64,000 bases of DNA from NCBI GenBank assembly GCA_016169945.1, contig JADLSH010000191.1:647501-711500 (forward strand). The letters are read 5' to 3'. The DNA comes from Trachythela sp. YZ-2020. Its lineage: Eukaryota > Cnidaria > Anthozoa > Malacalcyonacea > Clavulariidae. A program made the position numbers and the translations under genes. Positions 42,269-54,062 of this stretch are shown in pieces. The notes beneath the pieces were generated by a model. It ran no database searches and was not told the origin of the DNA. It saw only the letters and a list, made by a program, of their open reading frames with translations. Every line of letters starts with the position of its first letter. The first letter of the stretch is position 1.

Positions 42269-44856
42269 ATGAACGGTTGCGAACGACAATGGCCTCTTGT
42301 CGTTCTTGTTTGCCTTGGTTTATTAAAGTTATGTACTGTTAATGGTCATCCGTTTCGTGAGCGAGATACTAGAATAGGAATAAGCGATGATCCAGCGGAA
42401 AGCCGGCCACTTAGCTTGGTAGAAAGGGACGAACCAGAAGGAAATACTGGAATGACTTTGTCTTCACACGGCGTGAAAAGTATTTCGAGTGGAAGTGTTT
42501 CTACGACCGCTTCGACAAACCCAACGACAAATTCGACCGGCCCTGGGCCACATAATACGACAAGGGCTCCTACGACAGTTCTCAATATAAATCAAAGTTT
42601 GACTCAAAACAAGACGAATGCTACCCTGACAGCGTCGCCACAATTAAAAGTAACAATTATTGCGACAACAACACTAGGGACAGGTAATACTCTCGGCTTG
42701 ACAAGTACTCGAAGCAGTAGTGTAAACATTAAAATAAATTCAAGTCAAGCAATCCAAAATGTCCCGAAAAATTCGAGTGGGATAAAATTGTCCATGTCTA
42801 CAAGTCAATTAAAGCCTTCAGTTACACAGCACCCCACTGGGAGCCTTTCACTGAATGTGGGCAAAAGTGTGTCAAGTGTAAAGTTCACAATTACACCTAG
42901 TCTTGCCTCAGCTGTTTTGGCAACTAAGGTATCTTCAAAAAGTTCTGTGGTTGTGAGTTTAAACCCAAGCAAGTCAGCTACCTTTGTCAAGCCAACAATT
43001 GCTGTTAGTTCTGCTTTGAAAAATGTTGTGAAAGCTATATCTACTAATTCTGCTGGGTTACAAATTTTGCCATCATCTAAGGTTGTTTTGGCTAGCTTAG
43101 TATCATCAAGTGTGCCAGTTAAGTCAAGCATGCTGGCTGTATCTGCATCTCAGAATCCAACATCTTTTTATCCAACATCGTCCAGTGTGTTACCATCTAC
43201 CCAGGGTGTCTCTCGAGGACCATCTACCAAGAATCCTTCTGGGGCACCATCTACCCAGAATCTTTCTGGGGCACCACCTACCAAAGGTATATCAGAAGTA
43301 CCATCAAGTGTTGGTTCAAAAGTACCATCCACCCAAGTATCAACTGGTGCAACTACAAAACCATCTACTCAAACATCACCATCTAGTGAAAAACAAACAA
43401 CAGTACCATCAACTGGCTCAGTATCTTCATTACCACCTACAACAGAAATTACACTGCCTGAGTCTACTTCAACTGCTGGAAGTAGCAAAAAACCAACAAC
43501 AGAAGAGAATAAACAAAAGCCTACCACACAAGCAAGTGAAAAACCATCAACAAAGGCTAGTTCTGCAGCTCCATCTACAAACGGTGCACCAGCTACACCC
43601 CATAAAGAACCAACAACAAATGAGAAGCCAAAAACAAAGGAAGCCACAACAAAAATAGCTATAATTAGGGAAAAAACAACAGCTCACAAAACCCAAACAA
43701 AAAATCAAAACAATGGTAAGAATCCATAATATTGTCTGTTTTGAGGAACTTGTTTATCTCTTTTATTGTTTATTTCACTTAAATATAAGGAAATATTATT
43801 AGTTTAAACTATTAATATCTAAAATATTAGATTTATAAATTTTTTGTTTGAATTTTTTTTAGATGAGGGCAGAATGCCACCTGATCAGGTAAATAAAGTT
43901 TCCATATTAGAAAGGTATTTCTCAGGAGAGGTTCAACACTTTAACCCATTAACTGACAGTACCCTACAATTGATTAGTAAAATCGTCTGGGGTTAGACAG
44001 CGTAAAATACTAAAGTAGGACGCATCTGGGTGCATTGCCAGCTAATGGCAGGGTTCGTTTCTGCCCCTGGAAATCCTGGAAAGTCCTGGATTTTTCTTAT
44101 CCTGGAAACCCCTGGAAAAGTCCTGAAATTTAAAACTAACCCCTGCAAAACCCTGGAAAACTGAATTTGTGTTAAATCTGTTTATCTATAAATAATATTA
44201 AACATGCAATAAATTGTCGATGTTATGAAAAAGTATTTTTGTCTTGTTTCAAATACCCCTGAAAACCCCTGGAAAAGGAAAGAAAAATGTCCTGTAATGG
44301 GTTAATGGAGAAATCTTCATCATTGGCATTTCTGTTTATATTCAATACAGGGCAAAGAAGCAGTTCTATGGGATTTCATAGTTCCTGTAGCAATTGGTAC
44401 TGGTGTAGCATTAGTCATCGCATTTGGCGTCATCTTGGTCAGATCTTGTCGACGAAGAAGATTGATTAAAGTGAGGTTTGGAGGAAAGGTTGGTATAAAA
44501 TTTTATTAAAATTTTTGTCTGAAACATTCACCCCCATTCAATAGCAACATATAAAGCCTGAAGATGGAACATTGCAAAAAGAAATAGAATTATATATCGC
44601 TTTGTATATCCTTGCTATATATTTTATAAAAATTGAAGTCAAAATTGATTTAGTTGTTAAAATTTTCTAGGCATTCAAGGTATCTTCATTTGCATCCAAG
44701 TATAAACAGTTGCAGATAACAACATTGTCTTCTTTGCTCATGTAAAAGTAATGTATCGTTAACCAAATCTTTATTTTCCTTTAGCCAAGTCATCCGCGAT
44801 TGTTAAATAATGATTTGATCAACTTGCTGGCAGAATCTGATGATGAAGAAGAGTAA
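42269..44856 (+). CDS. Mucin-like type I single-pass membrane protein
   Basis: Four exons: 42269-43715, 43863-43888, 44351-44488 and 44785-44856 (TAA), 560 residues. The ATG at 42269 is chosen because a signal peptide follows at once (WPLVVLVCLGLLKLCTVNG). The ectodomain of about 470 residues is dominated by Ser, Thr and Pro, with N-glycosylation sequons (NTT, NQS, NKT, NSS) and short repeats such as PSTQNLSGAPPTKG. It should be densely O-glycosylated. One membrane helix (DFIVPVAIGTGVALVIAFGVILV) is followed by RSCRRRRLIKVRF and a 40-residue cytoplasmic tail ending ESDDEEE. The family was not recognised. The layout resembles small cell-surface mucins and sialomucins, but no orthology is claimed. 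AATAAA is at 45293. Confidence 0.8.
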
Positions 44857-45292
44857 CAAAGCTGTGAACATGGTTAACTGAAGATTAAAATACTTTGTCT
44901 AATAGTGCACCCCGTGTATTAAACAGATAATTTATAATATATATATTTGTACTATTAGTTATTTTCATGGAGGGGACAGGGTTTGAGTACTTTTCTGGGC
45001 ATATTTTACCAAATGAAAGTCAAAGCCTTCACAAGGCTTTTGTAAAATTTACCTCTGCTCACAGTGTAGATAAAGTTTAAATTATGCTACAATAGCAATG
45101 ATTTTATCTATTTTATGCCAATTATGTGTACTTGTAACATTGGCTGCTGATTGAAACTTAATAGATTGGTTGTGTTTCTGTTGCATGAAAGATTTTGCTA
45201 CATTTGGGTGTAATGGGTGCAAAGGAGATGGTGGATGAATATTAATTGAAATAACTTTGTTGCAACTTTGAATCTGTAACATTATAAAGTTC

Positions 45293-45298
45293 AATAAA
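45293..45298 (+). terminator. AATAAA polyadenylation signal of mucin-like gene
   Basis: AATAAA about 440 bases past the stop, in AT-rich sequence with no nearer canonical hexamer noted. Confidence 0.45.
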
Positions 45299-45463
45299 TT
45301 TTTTATATTTGATTTGCGTTGTTAAAAACTCAGTCAGTAGAGCTGTGGTTGGTTCTCTCCTGTTCTTTGAAAGTTGTCAAATTTTTTGTCCCTCACCATA
45401 AAGTAACGCTTGCACCTTAGTTGTATTCTGTTGAATCTTAGATGAGATGCAAACGATTGTATC

Positions 45464-45931
45464 CAAGGGCGAAAATCCATCTCAAAAACTGGGGGGGGGA
45501 TGGAGCCTGCTAATATTTATGGAGGCATGTAATACGTTTAACGTTTTCAGGGCATTTCCGCATCATTTATAGACACTTCCCGACAGGAGCATAACTTGAA
45601 TCTAAGCATTAGGGATGTGAGTTCGTTTTGCCAGACGAAAGGGTGTGGTAAAGGGGCCGGCCAAAACCAAAATTGTCTATTGGGGTCCCATGCCGCTAGC
45701 AAGAGGGCACTAGGGGGTATATATGCAGGCATGCTTGCCCAGAAAATTTTGAAATCTAGAGTCTGAAATGCCATTTCATGCATTTTGGGGGAGACTTTAC
45801 AGAATTCTGATGATCAGAACATGTCGTGTAAACAAAAGTGGAAAAAAGTAGGGGGATAATTACATATTGATCCCCTCTGCCCAAAAAGTGGGGGGATTCG
45901 TCCCCTCCACCCCCCAGAATTGACCCCCTTG
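45464..45931. mobile_element. hAT-like non-autonomous element (CAAGGGCG family), copy 2
   Basis: Ends CAAGGGCGAAAATCC and GACCCCCTTG. The perfect 8-bp duplication ATTGTATC is at 45456-45463 and 45932-45939. It is the closest relative of the element at 32044. Confidence 0.9.
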
Positions 45932-47039
45932 ATTGTATCATTGACATTCATTGACATTTGTCATTCTCTGACGTTTGTGATTATAATACGTAATCCACTG
46001 TAGTACGGTTATGACCCACTGATTTTTTTATATGACCCTATTGTAAGGTAAACAATTACAAGCTAAATTTTTATAATGAACTCCGCAATCAGAACATTGG
46101 TAGCACTGGGAAGCACCGTGGCTGCAGGTTTAGGACTTTGGTTCGCTTACAAGTATTTTTACCGTAAAAAGCTGGGCAAGAGAGCTGTAGTCAAGTCATT
46201 GTATATTTATCCTGTGAAATCTTGCGCTGGAATCAAATTAGACCAAGTAGAAATCACGAAAATCGGTGTACTATTAGACAGGTATAATTATGTAGTAAAT
46301 TGATGCCTTGTGTAACAAACTATAAATGGTTATAACATTTTACTTTTTTTGATTAAACGTCTACATTGCTAAACATATTAACCATCTTTAATTCAGGTCG
46401 TGGGCATTGTTCAACTCGAAAGGAATTTTGCAGTCGATGCGTCGAGTACCAAAGATGGCTTTAATAAAACCATCCTTTGAAGGGACAAAATATTTATGCG
46501 TTGATGCTCCTGGTATGGCCACACTCAAACTAGACGTTGATGTCAATGAAGACGAAGCAGAAAGAAAGATGCTTGAGTATGTAATGGTTGTTGCAGGAAA
46601 GATCCCCCCTCCCCCATCTAGGGGAGGGGGAGGATCTGTTTCTGATAATTGTAAAATATACTAGGATGTCTGAAGGGAGAAGGGAGTTAACTGCCAATTT
46701 TCTCAGTGGTGGAGTTTTGGTAAATTTCTTGAATGAACCAATATTATTCAAAGACATGAAATAATATTTAAATTCTAACCAATTAAACTGCAACGCTCCC
46801 TACTTTGTTATTTTACTCTGTCAAATATACCAATGGATTATACCAGAGTAATTACCCACCTCTCTTGTTAAACGACAATGCCTCTGGTTTTTGTCTTTTT
46901 CTCTTTCAAATGGCAGAAAATTTCACTCCTTAACTATTAATGAGTTATAGCTAGGGGCTCCAGTCCCAGCACTATAACTCTATAAGTTGAGTCAGTTGAC
47001 TATATCAACACCAATGATGCATTTTTACTGGATTAAGCA

Positions 47040-47330
47040 GTCTATATTGAAACATTTCTAAATTGTTCTTGTATGAGGCAGTATTAGGGCCATCCCTAAT
47101 ATTGATCCAGTAACTGTATAGCTACAGGAGAAAACCAGGGTACCTGGAAAACACCTGCGGTGTTGGTGTTCAGTCAAGTTCCACCGCATGTGACAGAGGT
47201 GAATTATAATCAGACAACTGCATGCATATTGCAGGAATCGAACCTTGCTTGCAGAGGTGATTCCCAGGGACATGCACTATTAAATACCAGTGACTGTGCC
47301 ACCTGAACACCCCCTAAAAATCCTGATTCT
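47040..47330 (-). repeat. SINE copy in mARC 1, where the missing exon would be
   Basis: A reverse-oriented body and tail of the tRNA-like SINE fill the end of the enlarged intron. A second reverse copy is at about 47722-47930. Confidence 0.6.
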
Positions 47331-48052
47331 GTTTAGATGATTTACTCAGATAGTTCTCCAATTAACTTGGTATCTGAGGGGTCGTTAGAAGCTGTAAACA
47401 GAGAGTTGCCGTACCCAATCGACATTAGAACATTCCGACCTAATATTTTTATCGAAGGTTGCTTTTCATATGAGGAGGACTCATGGCGGAGTGTGCAAAT
47501 TGGCAAGGTTCTATTAAGAAAATTACGACAAAATACCAGGTATTGCATATAATATGGTGACCTATTTACATCAGTTTAGACACCAATTTACTGCTGCAAT
47601 CTGCCAATATGTTAATATGGGAAACACACAATTGGCAGTGTAATACAGACACATACAGTATAATTCCGTGCCCTGTTTGTCATCCTCTTCATTTTACCGA
47701 TTACTAACATTTGAGTTAAACTATAACTCTATTTATACTGGATAGCTCTATCATTTCTAAACTGTTGTCCCTAGAGGTCTAGTAAGATCATTCTCTATTG
47801 TTCAGGAGCTAGGAAACCGGAGTACCCAGATAAAACTTGCAGTGTTTAGTACTAGAGTTAACTAAAAGCACTCCTCTCACATGCAACTGGCAAATTTCCA
47901 ATCAGAAAACTGCTATTGTTTTATTCAGATGTATTATGACAACGGTTGACATGGATGCTGGCGTAAAGCGAGCAGATGGAGAACCATTAAAGACGCTTAA
48001 TAGGTGATGTAGCTTTAGTAAATGTTGTCCAAATTGGTCCGCCAGTCTGTTG

Positions 48053-48354
<302 letters not shown>

Positions 48355-48946
48355 AAGTCAATCAGTCACAATTGGTTGGTAGCTAGGTTAGTTGGTCAAT
48401 TAATTGGTCAGTCAATTCCTATTATTTAGAATACGCGTATCTAAAAAGGATGATGCACGATACACCCAGAGGCCTTTGTTTGGAATCCATTTTGTTGCTG
48501 ATATACCTGGGACAATTCATGTTGGAGATGACGTCATTGTCCTTGCTTAATTTTAAGTCTAATTATTATAATATAAGTAATTTGTATATAGCAGTATGTA
48601 TATAAAAAATGCGACCTGATGATTTTGAAATTAGCACTTTCTAATTGTAAATCAGTAAATGAAAATTTTGAATTTGTTTTGTTTTTACTTTCCCCCCGCC
48701 ACTAGAAAATTGTTTTCCGCCCCATCGACCCTCCTGAAATCGCGATATATCAGTTAATGTTGCATATTAAATATTTCGCGGCGCGGTAGATCTAAATATT
48801 ATGAATAATATGCTTTAAATGAACGAATTATTTCGAATTTATATCATATACGTTGAGGTAAGAGATTTTGATGTTTCTTTTTAACTTTATAAAACTATTC
48901 TTGGAGAAATTATAAATTGAACAGGCAGTCACAGTGATTGTGTTAA

Positions 48947-49186
48947 TAGCGAGTTTACGATTGACGACGCGGTGTGCGAAGACGCCGTAGAACCAAAAAG
49001 AAAAATATGAAAACTCACCTTAAAGCATACTACGTTGTCAACACGATGTAGAATTGGAAAAATTGCGTTTCGTAGTACAATAAGTGAATAAGACGCCGCG
49101 GGAAAAGTGAAGACACCCCAAACGCACTACTCTTCAGTCCTCTTGCGGCGTCTTCGCACACCGCGTCGTCAATCGTAAACTCGCTA
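48947..49186. mobile_element. MITE with roughly 40-base perfect terminal inverted repeats and TA flanks
   Basis: ATAGCGAGTTTACGATTGAC... at the left and its exact reverse complement at the right (...GTCAATCGTAAACTCGCTAT), continuing through 'gacgcggtgtgcgaagacgcc'. TA is present on both sides. No ORF. Confidence 0.88.
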
Positions 49187-49191
49187 TTATA

Positions 49192-50148
49192 CAGGGTGTC
49201 CCAAAAAAAAGTGACACTATAGAAATTATCTCATTGTTCTTAAACGCGCGTGATTGCACACCTGGGAATTTAATGAAATTGTATTTACATTTAAGCTATT
49301 TTAATGCCCGAGTCAAGCAAAACGATTACACTAATAAACGGTTTGCTTTTTATTTTACACGTAACAACAATTGATTAAATTAATGTTTCCCCATTTCTTT
49401 CGAGACAAAGAATGGTTCGCCTGTGCATTCCGCGCATCACATTTCGAATCATTTCAGGCTGCTGCCGTAAAGCGTTCAATTCCTCGATTATTGCACTGCG
49501 GTTACATTCGGTATTAGGGTAAATTGTGTTACAACAAATACTCCATTATTGTTACTCCAACTGATCGTATGATTTACATGTAATTTGATTTTTATGGTAA
49601 TAGGAGTTATTTTAAATTCCAGAAGCAGAATTTTATGCACTTGTGGGTTTAGCATACAGGGTGTATCAAAAAAAACGCAACCACTTAATATTCTAAGATA
49701 TTCACTTTGTTTTCAAGCACAATAGATTTTAGACCCCTGGGAATTCAGCGGCAATGTTTTCCTCCGATCGTGCTGTTCTTCGCCTGCCAGAATTACCTTT
49801 GTTGAGATTAAGGCTCGTTCCTTCACTCGAATATTTCCTGACGTTCCTCAAGATTGTCGCTTTGTGATCAGGAAATCCTGCTCGAAAAAGGTTTTGCACT
49901 TCAGTTGTGTTTTGATTTCGGTTGTACTGTAAAACTATGAAAATTCGTTGTTCGGTTGTTAGCTGATTTGTGCGATTAGAAGCCATTTTAAATTCCCAGG
50001 GGCCTAAAATCTATTGTGCTTGAAAACAAAGTGAATATCTTAGAATATTAAGTGTTGCGTTTTTTTTTATACACCCTGTAGTGCTCAGGCATTCAAATTA
50101 TAACAATAGGATAATTTCTATAGTGTCACTTTTTTTTGGGACACCCTG
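49192..50148. mobile_element. Outer Tc1/mariner-type element with transposase remnant
   Basis: Ends CAGGGTGTCCCAAAAAAAAG and its reverse complement, about 40 bases, flanked by TA. On the minus strand at about 49500-49385 the translation ELNALRQQPEMIRN, then RTILCLERNG, matches the C-terminal end of mariner-like transposases. The rest of the transposase is missing, and a second element is inserted at 49657. Confidence 0.8.
49657..50078 (-). mobile_element. Inner Tc1/mariner-type element with DUF4817-like HTH ORF
   Basis: Terminal inverted repeats of about 88 bases starting CAGGGTGTATCAAAAAAAAC, with TA flanks. It contains a minus-strand ORF (49986-49729) of 85 residues with LTTEQRIFIVLQYNRNQN and GTSLNLNKGNSGRRRTARS. 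This is the N-terminal helix-turn-helix region (DUF4817) of a transposase. The DDE catalytic part is absent, so it is an internally deleted, non-autonomous copy. Confidence 0.85.
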
Positions 50149-50423
50149 TACAAGACAAAGAATCCAAAGCTCCCGCTGCAGTAATTAGATATTTCAATAC
50201 GTATACTTTTGAAGTTTTGACCCCTTGACCTTGCCTTGTTTACGTTTCTCTAGCAGGCAAATGTTTTTTAAAGCTCCCAAGAAAGCTTCGTTATTGTGAT
50301 ATGCGTTGTTGAGTCACAATGAAGAACATAATCTTTGTATAATGATATTTGCCTGCCAGCAAATGTAAACAAGGCAAGTGGTTTATTATTTGACTAAATT
50401 GATACATATGTACAACGTGATAC

Positions 50424-50552
50424 AGGGTGTTAAAAAAAAGGAGACCTTTAGAAATTCACCTTCTTGTTATAATTTGAATGCCTGAGTACTACATACTGAA
50501 CCCATGGGACGGAGAAGTTAATTAAAAGTCGATAGGATAATTTCTAAAGGTG
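50424..50552. mobile_element. Short internally deleted relative (CAGGGTGTTAAAAAAAAGG)
   Basis: The left end resembles the outer element, and 'gataatttctaaaggtg' mirrors 'accttTAGAAATT' near the left. Its right terminus is cut off by the foldback MITE beginning at 50552. Confidence 0.6.
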
Positions 50553-50775
50553 CACGAGAAGGAGTTTATTATGGTGATTTGAAACACCGAAAAGTGTGTT
50601 GAAAAGCGAGGCGCTAGCCGAGTTTTTTAACATACTTTGAGGTGTTTTTAAATCACTATAATAAACGACTTCGAGTGTATGATATAGCTTCTCAAACAAA
50701 CCAGTATTTAAAGAGAAATTCAACGCGAAAGTTGAGTTAATTTATGGGTGTTTATTACCGTGGTATCAAGACAAC
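50552..50775 (+). mobile_element. Foldback MITE family, copy 3
   Basis: Near-identical to 6360-6595, including the 'aggcgctagccgagtttttt' loop (split). It ends 73 bases before the mARC 2 start codon. Confidence 0.85.
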
Positions 50776-50848
50776 ATGGTGTTAAACAATGTTAAAATTC
50801 CAACATATTTTAATTGAAACGTAACGTGTACATTTTATTAGAATAGAA

Positions 50849-53422
50849 ATGCACGAGGCAAAAGCACTTCTCACACTTGGCAGTTCAGTTGTTTTGGGCC
50901 TAGGCCTATTGTGGTTTGTTTACAGTCGTTACCATCGTACAAAAGTAGGAAAGAGAGCTGGTGTAGTCAAGTCATTGTATGTTTACCCAGTCAAGTCTTG
51001 TGCTGGAATCAAATTGGACCAAGTCGAGATTGAGGAAGTTGGTCCATTGCTGGATAGGTAAGATGCAACGGATCATCTGTTCAGATGCACCAGCCTTCTG
51101 ATGGATCATTATCCTCTTCTCATATGTAATAAACACAGTTTGTCTGTGTATGAGGAACTGCACAGATAAAACTATCTGATGACAGATGACCTGTCAGTTT
51201 GCCGTGTTTCTATGCAGATGAATTATTAGACAAATTATCCTTTTTTTCCCAAGTTTACCCAGACTGGCCATCTGTCACTAGTATACATTGGACCATTAGC
51301 ATTCAAACATCAAGACAAATTTCACAGGAAAATTGGTCTGTGTAGATTAATTATGCATGCAAATTAGTTTGTCTTGGATGGACTAGCTGTCTATTTGTTA
51401 CGTTCATGCACCAACGAATTATCAGAGAAACTTTGACAACCCTCTTCCCAAGTTCATCCAGACGGATCATTCTGCCTCTAGTATATATCAAACAGGCCTT
51501 AATTAAACATGATCTCATTTTAATTAGGGCATGGGTGTTGGTTAACTCAAAAGGACTTTTTCAAAACCAGATTTCCATACCTAAACTTGCGTTAGTCCAA
51601 CCCTCATTTGAAGATGGGAGATATTTATGTCTGAATGCTCCTGGTATGCCAACGCTCAAGTTAGATATTCATATGAAGGAGGATGTTAGTAGAAAGAAAA
51701 AGATGGTTGAGTATGTGATTCTTGAGAAAGCAAGGAGATGCATTCATTGATTGTCATAATAATCAATAATAATCAATGATAATCATCAATAATATTTATT
51801 TATTGTCCTAATCATCAATGATAATCATCAATAATATACATTGATTGTCATCAATAATATTTATTGATTGATGACAATCAATCAATATTATTGATGACAA
51901 TCAATAAATATTGATTGTCATCAATAATATTGATTGATTGTCATCAATAATATTTATTGATTGTCATCAATAATATTTATTGATTGTCATCAATATTTAT
52001 TGATTGTCATAATCATTAATGATAATCAGCAATGATATTTATTGATTGTCATAATAATCAACAATATTTATTGATTATCACAATTATCAGTGATAATCAT
52101 CAATAATATGGAAGGAAACCCAAGTACCTGGAGATCAGTAGAGTGAGGTTGTGAAGCACTCTTCTCAGATGCATTAATTATCTACCTCTGGTTTTACTTA
52201 AGACTATTTACAATAACTGGTGAAGGTTTAGATTGCGGAGACGAGGCAGCCAAATGGTTTGATAAGTTTCTTGGAAAAACTGGACTAAGATTGTACAATG
52301 GACAAAACAAGAGCTTGAAACGTAGAGAACTAAAGGGTGATGTAGTTTGGCAGGATGCGGCCAAGGAAGGTGATAGGGTCAGTGTGATTAAGACGTATCT
52401 TGTTTATAATGGCCTAAATATATTGAGCACTCTGTTGCCCCCACTGTTTGTTACTGACAGGGACCAGGAAAACAGGGCAGTAAATTGAAAGTGATATTTA
52501 TTATTTACCATGGAGATAATTTCCAATAACACTGGCTCCAGCCAAAATATTTTCTTATTATACTAATCTTGCATCAACTCTTATCAGTTAAACATAATTA
52601 TAATGACACATTTTCTATTACAGATTATTTTTTCAAATTATGCGCCTGTGTTATTGACATCAGAAAAATCTTTAGCGGAAATAAACAAGGATTTGAGTAA
52701 CAGTCCAGTAGACATGAGATCATTTCGTCCCAGCATAGTTATCCAGGGCTGTGACGCATTTGAAGAAGATAGTTGGAATACCGTCAGCATTGGCAATGTA
52801 ATTTTGAGGAAGTTCAAAAATTGTGCTAGGTATCCAGTAAACTTAATATTATTAAGCCCTGCCAAGCGAGATTTGCATTAGAGTTTTATCAACTCTCGTG
52901 CCCTGGCCAAACGAGAACAAGAGACTTGTACGAGAGTTGACTGGATATTACCACATGTACTGGTTGCAAAAACTCTCACAACTATCATCCAAGTTTGAAC
53001 AAGCCTGCCTCGCAGAGTTGCAGATATCCTTACATATATGGCTCATCACTCCCCAAGAACAAATTGTCCAAGCAATATCATTTCTGTTTAGATGTACACT
53101 AATATCAGTAGATCCTGATGCTGGGGTAATGAAAAGAAATGGAGAACCATTTAAAACACTTAAGAGGTTGATTATGATATATTTAACAGTACTATTTAAT
53201 TATTCCCATAAAATCATGATCTATAATTGGTACAAAATCTCTCTTTAATTGTTAATTAAATGGTAATTAGTGATGATTTATTTTTCTAGAACACGTGCGG
53301 GTGTAATGAAAGTAAAGGATGTTGATAAAAGACTAACAAACAAGCCTTTGTTCGGAGTGTTTTTTATAACTGATCAACCTGGAACAGTCACTGTAGGAGA
53401 CGATGTCAATGTTCTAGCATAG
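50849..53422 (+). CDS. Mitochondrial amidoxime-reducing component-like (mARC, MOSC domain), copy 2
   Basis: Six exons: 50849-51057, 51528-51710, 52203-52377, 52624-52829, 53092-53166 and 53290-53422 (TAG), 326 residues. Animal mARC enzymes reduce N-hydroxylated substrates using molybdenum cofactor and electrons from cytochrome b5. Residues about 8-26 form the N-terminal outer-membrane anchor (LLTLGSSVVLGLGLLWFVY). The MOSC N-terminal beta-barrel follows (SLYVYPVKSCAGIKLDQVE). The MOSC core has GLDCGDEAAKWF, FRPSIVIQGCDAFEEDSW with the conserved cysteine ligand, TLISVDPDAGVM and KPLFGVFF with PGTVTVGDDV. All phases join. Human MTARC1/2 show the same order. Whether this is closer to MTARC1 or MTARC2 cannot be judged. 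Intron 2 contains a roughly 23-base minisatellite. AATAAA is at 53726. Confidence 0.92.
51748..52108. repeat. AT-rich minisatellite (TTGATTGTCATCAATAATATT), mARC 2 intron 2
   Basis: About fifteen imperfect units in both orientations, because the unit is itself nearly palindromic (ATTGATTGTCATCAAT). Strong hairpin potential. Confidence 0.9.
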
Positions 53423-54062
53423 CCATCAAAATAATGTATAAATTTTCATGTAGGAATGCAAATGTATGTATTTATCTGGGGTTGGGCCAATATATAACTT
53501 TGAATAGCTGGGTAAGGGAGACAAATAAATAAAATAGAGAGATAGATAAATTTGCTTGCTCTTATAAGTGTCCAATCTCGTACCCCGAGCCTCAACATTT
53601 TCGACCACCTATTAAACATTACGCTTACTGGAACAGTGTAACCCGCTATAAATTGAAATATAGAAATATACAATTTTATCAGTGTACATTATAAATGTTG
53701 TACGTATATATTAACCAGAAATTGAAATAAACATTTTTATACAATGTTTGCTAATTAACCATCTATAATCCCAAAATATTTAAATACACGTCAAAAATTC
53801 CTGAGCTTGAAATGGGGGTACCATTGGACAAAGTCAAACTTGACCTTTTCGGTCATTACGTCATTCATGCAAAAGATTATGTCATTGTGCATAATGACGT
53901 ATCATATCAGTCGCGGCCAAACCTGGTACCAAATTCTATAAATTCCTTTGGCGGCAGCGCGAATTTTCAAACATGGCGTAATATTCAAGTCGTGTTGTCG
54001 TTGAAAACGTTGAAATAATCGGCCGTTTCAATCAGAAAGAAAGATGTAAGACAACTTAAAAC
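53423..54062. other. Intergenic region mARC 2 to sororin
   Basis: 3' UTR of mARC 2 with AATAAA at 53726, then the presumed sororin promoter. A 'tgacgt' motif pair near 53850-53905 is present. No gene. Confidence 0.45.

Larger units (their letters stand above)
44857..46075. other. Intergenic region mucin-like gene to mARC 1
   Basis: Contains the 3' UTR of the mucin-like gene up to about 45310 and a hAT element at 45464-45931. The element ends only 145 bases before the mARC 1 start codon, so it may form part of that promoter. Confidence 0.5.
48551..50848. other. Intergenic region mARC 1 to mARC 2: nested transposon cluster
   Basis: From 48943 to 50775 almost every base belongs to an element: a MITE (48947-49186), an outer Tc1/mariner-type element (49192-50148) with an inner one, a truncated relative (50424-50552) and a foldback MITE. 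The promoter of mARC 2 must lie within about 75 bases of non-repeat sequence or in the foldback. Confidence 0.65.

Noticed and set aside
43110..43658. 182-codon frame rich in His/Leu/Gln inside the mucin-like gene
   Set aside because: A shifted frame of the Ser/Thr/Pro-rich exon; the main frame has a signal peptide and joins the membrane exon.
44049..44300. Further hAT element starting CAGGGTTCGTTTC in the mucin-like gene intron
   Set aside because: The start and the repeated CCTGGAAA pieces look element-like, but I could not find a matching right end with a clean 8-base duplication, so it is not listed.
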